Origin: Cladocopium goreaui
Taxonomy: Eukaryota; Sar; Dinophyceae; Suessiales; Symbiodiniaceae
Length of the DNA: 64,000 nt
Reading direction: 5' to 3'
Assembly (NCBI GenBank): GCA_947184155.2
Contig: CAMXCT020000481.1
Span: 42,009-106,008, forward strand
Shown piece after piece: positions 1 through 10,238 of this stretch. The notes below the pieces were generated by a model that was not told the origin of the DNA, searched no databases, and worked only from the letters and a program-made list of their open reading frames with translations. The position numbers were made by a program, and so were the translations under genes. The stretch's first letter is position 1, and every line of letters begins with the position of its first letter.

Positions 1-36
1 ATTCCTGGACAGGCGAATGCAGAAGGAGGAGAACTT

Positions 37-3000
37 ATGCGAAACCTGCTCACCGAATTCCTCCGTGGGTTCCCCCTGCGCATATTGATCTTCCTGCTCG
101 ATATGGTGTTGCCTCAACTGGATGCTTACCATGCAGGTCGTCAGCTACAACACTTGTACCCCTGGACTAGTGTGTTATTGGCGCAACGACAAGCGCGAGG
201 TCAATCGGGAGTTGAACTGGTGGTCCGATATAGCTATGAAGCCTTTGCGGGATTTCATGTTATGCAACTAATCACTGACTGCATCCCTCTTTTGCTCTTC
301 AGCGACCCAAAGGCGGTTCCTTCCGCGTCACCATGGAGTCTGTGTGAACATGGCAGCTTAGGAAGCATGGAAGCCAATGTGATGGCAGGGAGAGCCCTGT
401 TTGGGCGTTTCCAGCTCCCCGAGGGCCCGCGTCGCTGTGCCATCTTCCTAGTCCAAGAAAAAGTAATGCAAGGTACTAGTCGGTCCGCTGACTCCCGTGC
501 ATACCGTCGAATTGCCCCGAAATCCCTTGAGCTAGTCCTGGTCTCCAAGTCTGTTGCGCTTGCATTTTGCGGCCGCCTCCTAGTGCAACAGCCAGCGGAA
601 GTGGAATACTTTGACCCCGGACGAGACTGGCCGAAACCCATTGTTTTTCATGCAAGCTTTTCGGTGTTGATGGAAGAAATGGCTTTCCTTGGAGACACCC
701 GAAGCAGATGTGAATTGCTGGTTTTCGCACAGGCAAATCCGGCACGACTCCCGCTGACGATGGGCATTCTGCAGCCCAACATCCCAGTGCGAAGAATGAT
801 GAGTGAACGCCGGACGAAGCTGACGGATGCGTTGGTCCGAGTGCTCAGTCGCTTACTGACACCTATTGGAGTTGCTATCCCAGGCCCGCATGATGAGTAT
901 ATGTGCGACAGCCTGCTCCCTTTGGCAGCGCATGGGGATGGGCACGTCCTTACTGTGGCGGTAGCATTGCTCCTGGCGATCCTTACTGGCCGTTCTGATC
1001 TTTGCATAGCAGGCGTTTTTGGTGCCGGAAAGACGCGTTCCTTGGCTGTGTTGTTAATTGCCCTCAGCTGCGAGCTCAGTGATTTCTATGCAATCGTGTA
1101 CACCAAAGAAAATGTTGCTGCAAAAGCCTTGGCGGACCAAATCAGTGACCTCGCTCCACCAACACGAAGTGCCTTTGGACGGCTACTAGGTCGCATCGAG
1201 GAAGGAAAAGGCGAGGCGTATGCAACCAAAATTGATGTCCGGTGCAGTGATCGCAATAAGGTTATTGCTGAGAAACGTATTTTGATTGCGACCGGAGGCT
1301 CTGCTACGGCGGAAATGGCCATGAAATATTCGTCCTTTAGTCTCTGGCTCTCCAAGGCCTGGCTTGCATTCATGGATGAAAGTCAACAGTACGGCAACTA
1401 TCATGAAATTGCCGCTTTGGCTGCAATCCAGCAACCAGCACTGCTTGTATTTGTCGGTGACCATAGGCAAACACGGCGGTCTCTCCAAGGGAAGGGCTGC
1501 AGCAGCAAATAGACAGAAGCTTCTCCATCGACCCTTGGGGCTACGAGCTTTGAATCGCCCTGGCGACTATCTGCCTCCTGCCCGGCTCAACAAGTTAATT
1601 GCACTCCTGTGGCCGGATGCAAGCCAGGACAACGACTCTGAAGTGGCGCGGCTACTCAACCTCGGCCAAGCACCACACACAGGGATTTGGGTAACGACAG
1701 CAACTGCCCAGCATTTACCAATCTCCTTGGCGCGTCTTTTCAGTGAGGAAACGCTTAGCCACCTGAATGTTCAGAGTTGTTTGATTTCTGCAATACTAGC
1801 CGTCTTGCTTATTGCAACTGCGCCAGAAGAATTCGGCATCCCTGAGTGTACAACCACGATCGAAGCAGCCGGCCTGGATGGTCCGCACAGATGGGGCATC
1901 ATACTGCCCAACAGCTCCAGAGTGTCTCTGTTGACGTATAAAGCCATCGTCGCAGTCCGTTACCCGGAATTGGTGCTACATGATCAGGATCCCATACAAA
2001 TAGGCCATTTTGTCCCCCATGATTACACGGTTGGACAGGGAGGATTCCGCATGGTGTTATGGGAGGTACCTAGATATTCCAGAGACCTCCTGGCTGCTAT
2101 TGAGGATATGGTGGTATTTCTCAGCTATCTTCAAAAGTGTTATCGAGACCTCAATCAAGGAGCGACGGCGCAGCTCCTCGTCATGTGCAATCGCACGGCA
2201 GTACACACACAACTGCTGCAGCACGGCTTCCAGGCTGCTTGGTTTGGTGGTCTGCGGATTGCCACCACCTCGTCATCAGCAGGAGCCACGGCACGAATAG
2301 CAGTAGTGGTCCAGACAGGATGTGGTTTCCTCAGTGGGGGCCGGCGAGGTGCAACGGCAGAAGACAAAGAGGATTGCTTTGGACGAGCCACCGTCGCGCT
2401 CACTAGAGCCATCCAGCATACGTACATTGTCTCCCCCGTTGATATGGCAGGGCTGATTGGGATGGCGCAGACACTTGCGGTATACCATTACGGGTATTAT
2501 ACCCTTAAAGATCGCACTGTCCAGTTCCATGAGCCCAAGCACGTACCATCTGATGCAGAAGCGGTCCTTGAGTGGGGCTTAGATACACCGTTTAGCTCCC
2601 AAGACAAACCGCCTCTTGCCATAGCTATGGTAGTGACCGTGAATGGTGCACGATCCCTTAAAAGGTTTCGATTGGTCATTGCACAGAAATCAAAGCTGCG
2701 GCTCACACAGGAAGTTACTGCAGCGCTGGCCTCCCACAGTCGTGACCACCGCCTCACGGCAAGCAGCTTCTTTCCGTGCTCCATAGATAGGGAATACCTT
2801 TATGGCTATGCCGGCGATGGATATCGTTCTCCGCTTTGGCTGTGTGCTTCCTACAATGGCTACCCCGTTCTGGTGCATAGGCTCAGAGGAAGCAAGATGT
2901 ATTTTCATCAAGCCACCAAAGATCGGCGAATATTGCTCATCCCGGGTATCCACTATTTTGACGCACACCGCCTGCAACCACTACTATTACAAGCTCCTGC

Positions 3001-4528
3001 ACTGCAAGTACACATGAGAGAGAGCTCTCTGGTAGGTCCGGAAGGGGCTGGCGAGCAGGTGGACGATCCCTCGTCGGACGAAGAACAAGCCACCACTGCA
3101 AGTGAAACTGAGGCAGAAAGTGAAGATGATGACGAGGCTACACCCCCAGAGGAGCCATGGTGCCCGCCAATACCACCGGCCATGGATGATCCTACGGAAC
3201 AGGAAATCAAAGGTGCTGCGGACAAGTTGGCCACTATGATCAGCAGCTCACAGCCCAGCGCTAGTGTTTTCTATCATCCTGACAACCTTGGAGCCCTTCC
3301 ACATCTGTGGCTGCAAGCTAAGCTTACCATCTCCCTGACTTCAGTGCAGGAAAAGTTTGCTCGCCTTTTCATGTCAATTGCGTCAGAACTATGGCTGCGG
3401 GGCGTGATTGAGACGGTTGAGGAGGTCTTTGCACATGCTGCCCGGAGTTTTACCCTCCGGCTGGCCGAAACGCTCTCGCAGTACATCTGCTCTCTCACTC
3501 GAAGAGCAGAGTCTCTGGCCACCCCAGAGACGGAGTGCCTGCTATATGCTACTTTCTGGTTTCGCCCAATCCTCTCTGAGCTCATTGTGGCAGCCAGAGA
3601 GAGTGCAGAGGTAAATCGGAAACGTGCTCCCAGTGGCCCCGTCAAAGTTGTCGTCACGAACCAGCCCCACTCGCGGCGTCACACTGGGGTTGACTTGGTT
3701 AGTGGTACCACGGCCTTATTGGCGTGGTTTCCGGCGAGCTGGGCCAGCAAGATCGCGCCATGTTTCCTAGGGGACGCTGGAGGTAACACTCAAGCCCCAC
3801 AGGAGGTTTCCTTTTCCTGTCCCCATCGAGTATTTGAGGGATTGCAGAGAGATGTGGCTGATCAAGTCTTGCAGGCGGTTAAGTTTACTGACAAGAACGC
3901 TCCAGGACTGAGCTTGGCCCTGGATGAGGAATTTCAAGCAGCTGTCTGCTTTTCAGAACTCGCCCGAGGATATACACAAGGGTTAGTTGACCCCTATATA
4001 ATGATGGGCCTGCAACCCACTGGACCCACCCGAGTCAACCTGGAAATAATTGTACCGTCCGCTAAAGGACTTACGCCTGAAATGTGGAAGCAGACAGCCA
4101 CCTTGTGCCCGCTTGATTGGCCGTCCAATTATAGCCTTCTGAGATTGTGGCACACGCCCAAAAGTTTCCACCAATATGCGGCGCAACTCAAGCAACAAGT
4201 TCAACATCAACATATGTTCACTCATTGGGAAGTCAATCGCGCTAAGCTAGCCAGCAGAGTGTTGTTCCAACGACCAGCTTATTATGTACCGGAACAAACT
4301 TTGCAACAGCATGTGCGAGAGCGCGTCTTCCCTGATCGGAAACTACGCAAAAGAGCACCGGATATTGACATCACTGCGTTCGACGCCGCATGCAACGAAA
4401 TACGTCGCTTGGCTGCAACAAATGAAGCAGAGAAACCGGTCTCCTTTGCCATTGGAAATAGCTGGAATGATACTCTCCGAGCAGACAAACGCCACCATCT
4501 TGAATACACTCAACGGAGTCAGACATAA
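37..4528 (+). CDS. SF1 (UPF1-like) helicase, one frameshift
   Basis: This is a large superfamily 1 helicase-like protein read in two overlapping frames (37-1512 and 1364-4528). The first frame has a Walker A motif GVFGAGKT near residues 326-333, the DEAD-box equivalent MDESQQ (Asp447-Glu448) and motif III GDHRQ near residue 474. The second frame carries motif VI as VALTRA near its residue 344. Splitting one helicase core across two frames, with motif III just before the switch, places a 1-nt frameshift at about 1465-1480. This is either decay or an assembly error. After the core come an acidic low-complexity stretch (about 3050-3180) and a long C-terminal region I do not recognise. The start at 37 is only the first Met; exons or coding sequence may lie off the left edge. 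A second, decayed copy lies at 29227-30070 on the other strand, so the gene is repeated and may belong to a mobile element. Helicase call firm; cellular role unknown. Confidence 0.75.
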
Positions 4529-4721
4529 CCCTCTTTCTTCCCTCTCCTCTACCTTCCTGGGTCGCACCCCTCGTATCACCTCGTTGCCTTTTGGCCTTCT
4601 CTTTTCACTATTTTGGCCCCCCCTAGTCCGCTCGGTTGGGCCCTTTTTGCTCCGGTCTGGACCTTAGTGGCTCCTCTGTTCCGGCTTATCCCTTTATGTT
4701 AGTGTTGTTCACTTGGGTCGT

Positions 4722-4770
4722 CTTGGCCACTGGTGCATCTGTCCATAGACGTGGCAGGTGCATTGGGGCC
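4722..4770 (+). repeat. 45-bp repeated motif, copy 1
   Basis: The core CTGTCCATAGACGTGGCAGG is preceded by CTTGGCCACTGGTG and followed by TGCATTGGGG. Near-identical sequence recurs at 5684-5733 and a more diverged one at 4804-4850, all in the same direction. Function unknown. Confidence 0.7.
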
Positions 4771-4803
4771 TTACCGTCCTTGGTGTACGATATGAGCCTT
4801 ATC

Positions 4804-4850
4804 CTGGTGCTAGTGTGTCTGTCCGTAGACGTGACAGGTGCACTTGTACT
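4804..4850 (+). repeat. 45-bp repeated motif, copy 2 (diverged)
   Basis: This shares CTGTCC, TAGACGTG and CAGGTGCA with copy 1, with several substitutions in the left half. It lies about 80 bp after copy 1. Confidence 0.55.
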
Positions 4851-5683
4851 CCCTAATTCGTTTGCTTTGCTTGAATGTTTTTGCTGCACGCCCCTCCTAC
4901 TTACTGTCCTCTTGTCACCTCGCCCTACTCAGGTCCGGCGCAATTTGCCCCTCAACTGCATTGTCTGTGCTGTCCTCCTTCTCCTTGTCTGTCCTGTGCT
5001 TCTTTGGTTGTGTTGCCCGGTGGGGCTCGTGTCATCGTGCCGTCCCTGGCTCCGCGGGCTCGCTGTCTCTTTTGATTCGTGTGCTCCTCGTATTGCTTGT
5101 GCGGGCCTCGGTGCTTCCCGTGTTGCCTGCCCTCCCTTGTTGTGCTTCCTGTCTCTGTCCTTCTTGCCTCCCCTGCCCTGCGAGTGGCCTCTTTTGTGCT
5201 CTGGTCCAGCTTACACTCCTGTGTGCTGGTGCCTCCCTCGGAGTATCTGGTTGCAGCTGTGACGGCTCTGCTGCCTTGCTTTCATGCTGGGAGTGTGGTT
5301 TAGCTTAGCTTTCCTTCCGTCATTCGGTTCATGGCAACAAAGGCTACTTGCCCTGTGTGGGGTTTTTACCCTCTACACCATGTTACTGGTGACGTCGGGG
5401 AGCTTAGTTCGGCCATACTGAGGTATTCACCGTTATGATGATCCAGGCACATCCTAGGCTCCGCTAAGCTGCACTGTTGCTATTCTAATGTGATGTGTGC
5501 AGCCTTCTCCGCCCTGTCCTCCTCTGCCTCCCCGGCGCCCCCTTCTTTGGTTGCCGCTTGGTCCGTCTGTCTCGTTGTGTTTTTGCTGTTTCTCCTGTTT
5601 CTTCCCTTTCTCTGTTTGTGTCTCTTTTGGGCCTTGTGTGCTTCCTCTGCTCCCTCTGCTGTTTTGCTTTCCCCTGCTCTTAC

Positions 5684-5733
5684 TCTTGGCCACTGGTGTA
5701 TCTGTCCATAGACGCGGCAGGTGCATTGGGGTC
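5684..5733 (+). repeat. 45-bp repeated motif, copy 3
   Basis: Differs from copy 1 at only a few positions (GTATCT for GCATCT, ACGCGG for ACGTGG). It lies about 0.96 kb downstream in the same orientation, close to the end of the pyrimidine-rich stretch. Confidence 0.7.
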
Positions 5734-5960
5734 CTACTCAGGCACATAAATGGAGAATCGTTTGACTGTACGAACACTGGTTTTCTGATGATTTTTAATT
5801 GTTTCGTTTTTACACTGAATGGAGAGACACTGACACAGCACTCTTGACCCACTAAGGTGACTCAGGACAGTCGTATTGCCTCTGCCCGTAAAGGCCGTCT
5901 TTTTCTTGCCTTTCGTGCTGGCTTAATTGTTTCTTTCTGAGGGGCTGCTCTGCTTATGTG

Positions 5961-7481
5961 CCTTAATTCGTTTGTTCTCTTTGGGTTCCCCTGGTATGTC
6001 CTCTGGCTGGGTATTCTCTATCGGGTGCTGAATGCAACTGAGGGGGGCGATAGTTAGCCGGCCGATGCCATGGACCAGCCTGTGCTGCAGCGAGCTTCAC
6101 CGGTGCTTTCCGGTGTTTCTCCCTGTAGGACAGCCTGGGGCGCCCGCGAGCAGCACAAGACTGCAAACATGGTTCGTCATTGGACAGAAAGATGTGGTAA
6201 TTCTGCAGCCTGTCTACTCTCTGGGTGAGTGGCAAATCTGCCGTAGTTTTGCTACAATATTACAATGCTTTCTGGTACGTGCTGCAACGCACTGCGGGTC
6301 CTTCAGGAACGATGACATCCTGTAATGTCCTGAACAGTTCTGTAGTTTGTATTCCTTGCGAACCTGCTTTTCGAACGCTACACTACGACAGCACTGGTAC
6401 TGTGGCAAATGCAAAGACAGTTTTTTTGCACAAAAGCGTTTTTCTGCATGTTGCTCAGCTTTGCGGATACTGCCAAGTAAGTCGCAGACTGGGACTATAC
6501 AACGGATGGCTGCATTTCCCCTATGAAATTAGGGGCGTGCTCCCCCGATTTGGATTGTTGTCGGTGATGGCATGTTGGGAAGCCGCTCCCTGGCCTTCTT
6601 TGCTTCCTCATTGTCATCACTGGCCCCCCCTTTAAGGGGGGCTCTGACGTCATTGACCATTGGATTTGTGATCGCAGCTGACAGTCAAGAGGATGACTTT
6701 TATGTCCATGAAGGCCCATGACGAGCTGACCTGAGAGGACTCTGAGAGAGATTTCGTAGTAGTTCTGCTTCCGTGTGCAGCTTGTCTCATGCTAAGTTAA
6801 CCTCCGAGCTAGAGCCTTCATGTCTGCCTGGGCAGCTGCGATACATAATTCATTTTTGACTTGCATGCTTTTGATAGAGATGCAGTGGTTTTGCCACTGC
6901 GTCCAATTGCAAATCGATTCTGTGGGTGTTTTTGTTTGGGCTCTGGCCCCGTTTTTGTTTGGGTTTTGGTGTTTTTCTGCTGTTTGCTTCGTTGTTTCCG
7001 CTGGCGAAACGCAAGTCTGGCTGGGGGATTTGCGGGTCGTCGCTTTCTGTGTGGTTGTGGTTTTCGTTGTTTTGGTTCAATCGATTTGCTGATTTCAAGG
7101 ACTTTGTGTCCTTGTACAGTATTTTAGCTGCTTACTCTCATGTAAGGACCGAGCCATTAGCGCGACATCGGCCACACTCGAGGAAAAAAAGAAAAAGCTG
7201 GTGTCCCCAATGCACGGATGAAGGGACTGTCAGGCAGCGTGGAAGACGGCAGGTTTGTGATAGCAGCTACTGCACGTAAAAAGGTCACCCTCTTTGATGT
7301 CATAAGAAGGGGAAGATTTCTGCCCTATGGCTGGCTCGGAATCAGCCCAGAGTTGCCGCAGCGTGTATCCTGTCTTCGGTTCCATATACCTTCTGTTCCA
7401 TACTGCGTTGTGAGACCATTGGGGTGCGTCATGGTTTATTTCAACTGAATCTCTTTTCATGTCAATTCTTTCAGCATGTCA
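5961..7481. other. No recognisable gene; one strong GC hairpin
   Basis: Only short, overlapping, composition-driven ORFs are present. The one clear structure is an inverted repeat at about 6624-6642, a run of C, the loop TTTAA and a run of G, which could form a stable hairpin. From about 6920 to 7090 the plus strand is GT-rich. Confidence 0.5.
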
Positions 7482-8757
7482 TCAAGTTCTTGGTGGCTCG
7501 CAGATCGGGTGAATACAACATTGCCTAGCGGCACCATCGATGTGCAGTGGCCATCCCACTGGCATGTGGGAGTCTTCTAGAAGTCCATCACCATTTTGCT
7601 CGATGATTGTGCCTAGCATAGGGACATCAATTGTTGCCTTGAGGCTGACCTGCGCACGTTTGCACTTCCATGTATCTGGTGCGAGTAAACCACGCGCGGC
7701 CAGTAATGCAAGTGCTGGGAATTCCGGTTGGTCTTTCATCGGCAGCACCTCTTCCTTGATGACTAATTTTAGACCGTGTAGCGGTTGGGGCTGCTGCCAT
7801 CGAGGACCTTGGTTTGGTTGAGGCGTGGTCTCTTTGGGTACTGCAATGTCTTCAAACCAGTGGGGCGGACCGACTGGACACCTATTGCACTGGCGGAACT
7901 TGCGTTCTTGATGCTTTCCCTGCACAGGCTGTGGTAGACAGGAGGGATCATCCATGCCGGCACAAAAACAGTGATAAACTGAACGCTCCAGATGACCTGC
8001 AGGTTCTGCGGCTTAATTTCAGGAGTGATGCATCTCACTTGACCATCTATGACTCGCGTGTATGATTCGGAGCGGTCAAACGATGCTGTGACTTTTAGGC
8101 CGAGGTATAGTTCTCTAAACCAGTATTCTTTGAGCAACATAAAGGAAAGATGAGGTGTCCTCACTTCCAATACGTGCGTTGCTGGTATCAGAAAGGTGAC
8201 TAACCATTCGGCCAAAAATTCAATCATCCTTGCTTCGAGCTTTGGGAGGATTTTCTGGACCGTCTGGAGCGCTGCCTCAATGTCTGGACATGTGTAGGCG
8301 AGGGCAGTCCGACTGTTCGCCTGGCATATTCGTCTGCAAAGTAGAGTCGGCACAATTTGGAAACCCACTGGCTTGGTTTCTCCATATCGATCGTGATCTT
8401 AGCCAGGGGCCATGGGTCGGGTAGCGTGGATAAACAATGCAGTAACTCTGAAGTTAGTTCTGGGGATATAACTGGAAGCGCCCCTCCTTGGGGTCGATAA
8501 TCTGCAGTTGCCCCTGCTGTGCCCTTGCTCATTTGTGTGTGGATGCGGGCCGCATTGTGCACTTCTTGTATGGTGGACTCATATTGGTTGACCATAGCCC
8601 TTAAGTACTTGCATGCGCGGACTGCTGCCCTCCTTGTGTTTGGCCCATCTTCGGCCTGATTCTTGGCAGCTGTAGCAAGGATGTCTCTCGCTTCTTCCTC
8701 CGGCGACCGAGTAGGTTCTGTACCAGGTGCAGGTGCAGTTTTGAAAGCGGTATGCAC
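7482..8757 (-). pseudogene. Unrecognised protein relic in three frames
   Basis: Three minus-strand frames, 8757-8224, 8368-7769 and 7955-7482, join at their overlaps into one plausible protein of about 420 residues. In the first, the text ADEYARRTVGL continues naturally as ALAYTCPDIEAALQ in the second frame (switch near 8305). The second switch lies near 7950, after the text FITVFVPAW. Composition is that of a soluble protein with helical, charged N-terminal segments, and one Cys pair (QCNRCPVGPPHW) appears near the third segment's start. I recognise no family. It points away from element 1 and toward the helicase; whether it belongs with the helicase is unknown. The two frameshifts suggest a dead gene, though sequencing errors are possible. 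Confidence 0.45.
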
Positions 8758-9635
8758 CGCAAAAGTGCACTACAGCTCCCAATGATGATGATGCTTGGAA
8801 AAGAACAACTGAGCGGACTCTGAGCGTGCCCTGAGTGCCGTAGCTATTGCTGTCATTTTCACCTTAGATCTTGTTTCACCATCCTGTTTCACCGTTTTAT
8901 TTCGTTTCTCACCACTCCCGTTGCGACCCGGCGTTGTCGGTGTTTGCTTCGGAGTGCCTGGGTATAATGTCATGCCTGTACGGCTGCTCTTTGTGATCTC
9001 GGGGATCCTGGCTGGGGGGATCCCTGGTTTCCGCATAGAGCTTTGTTGCTTCGCTTTTCACCGACATGGCCCATTGGTGTGTTTTGTGGTTTTCCTGTTT
9101 TGCATTTTGTTTTGGGCCATGCTCAATGACACATAAGATGTCATTTTGCATGTAATTTCCATGGCTGGTGGCGATCCCACTTCTCGGTGTCGTTTTTGTT
9201 TTGGTTTTGTTGTGGTTGTGTGTTTTTTGCCTGTTTTTGCTTTGTTGCTTTTGGTTTGCTTTCTTGTCTGTTTTCTTGTTGGGACAGTTTCTGGACTGCG
9301 TACTGGTCCACTACCAGCACTTTTGTGGCTATCGACCAGCTGACAGCCCTGCATGTAAATTACAATTCAACTGGTTGCCGCGATTGAATGTGTGTAACGA
9401 CCTGGCGGAAGCCATGAAGGCGTTGGACGGAAAAAAACATCCTGAAACCACTTAAACTGCTTTCAGCCTCTGGTTCTCCATGAAATAGATTTCTCAATAT
9501 TTGCTCCTATGACAGGTTCACCGTGATCATTTTGTGACGCTTGGGGGATCGCATTGTAAAGTCCATCACTTTGGGTGAGCAAATATAAGCCATTTTTGGT
9601 CCTTAAGCCTTAATGTAAAGCAGGGTCATTTCATA
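8758..9635. other. No recognisable gene; GT-rich flank of element 1
   Basis: This is about 0.9 kb between the minus-strand relic and the left end of element 1. It contains GT/T-rich plus-strand sequence near 9180-9300 that produces hydrophobic spurious frames. Nothing else is seen. Confidence 0.5.
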
Positions 9636-10120
9636 TAAGCAAGCTGTCAGGAACTGATAGCGCCTTAAGTTAAAAAGCGTGCAAAAATTTTTCCCTTTGC
9701 AAAAATTTTTGAGCCAAGTTTTGTCGCGGCTAGGAATACACGCACGCCCGTGTTGCATCCTGGATACTTGTATCCAGTGAAAACCTTGGTGTGTTTTAAT
9801 TACCTTGTTGCTAACTTGGTTTTTATGTTCTGTTTTGAACTCTTGTACTTTCATGTTGGCGCTGTCGCACTCACGCGTTCGGATGATCGAACACTGCCGT
9901 TGTTTTTGTTTGTGTTGCTTATTTGCTTTTGAAACTGTAAGTTGGAGATGTTCCAACCATGTTTGATGTGCCACTGGATGAATGCATTAGGTATCAGTGA
10001 TGTCCATCTTGTGAAACAAACGCGAAACGTTTCTGCAATGTTCATTTTTATGTGATGTTCCTAATTTGGTCATTACTCGTTTGCACAAGTGGCTTTTGGT
10101 TTAGAGGTGGAAATTTTTGT
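9636..10120 (+). repeat. Element 1 repeat A1
   Basis: This is the left split direct repeat, 485 bp, repeated at 17853-18337. It contains a perfect short palindrome at 9760-9777 (CTGGATAC, 2-nt spacer, GTATCCAG) and ends in AAATTTTTGT immediately before unique sequence leading into the YR gene. It probably holds the promoter. Confidence 0.9.
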
Positions 10121-10238
10121 ATTGCAATGGGTCCGCATCAATTCGATGCTAAGAACCGGGGCCGTGTAGCAGTTTCCACTTGCATCCATCTGGGCGCATC
10201 GGGACCTCAAATTTCTCACTGGCCTGTCTGGCCTCTTT

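Larger units (their letters stand above)
4530..5960 (+). other. Pyrimidine-rich non-coding stretch
   Basis: The plus strand is strongly biased to C and T for about 1.4 kb after the helicase stop. Several open frames of 60-208 codons cross it, but they overlap in multiple frames and are rich in Leu, Cys, Ser, Pro and Val, as expected when CT-rich DNA is translated. I see no real gene. Its only internal structure is a 45-bp motif present three times (listed separately). Confidence 0.6.

Noticed and set aside
4636..5308. Open frames of 156-208 codons with hydrophobic, Cys- and Leu-rich products
   Set aside because: They overlap in three frames and follow from the C+T bias of the DNA; they look membrane-like only because CT-rich codons encode Leu, Ser, Phe and Pro.
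9587..9607. Possible spliced-leader relic just before element 1
   Set aside because: The match to the leader needs two insertions and several mismatches; not better than chance.
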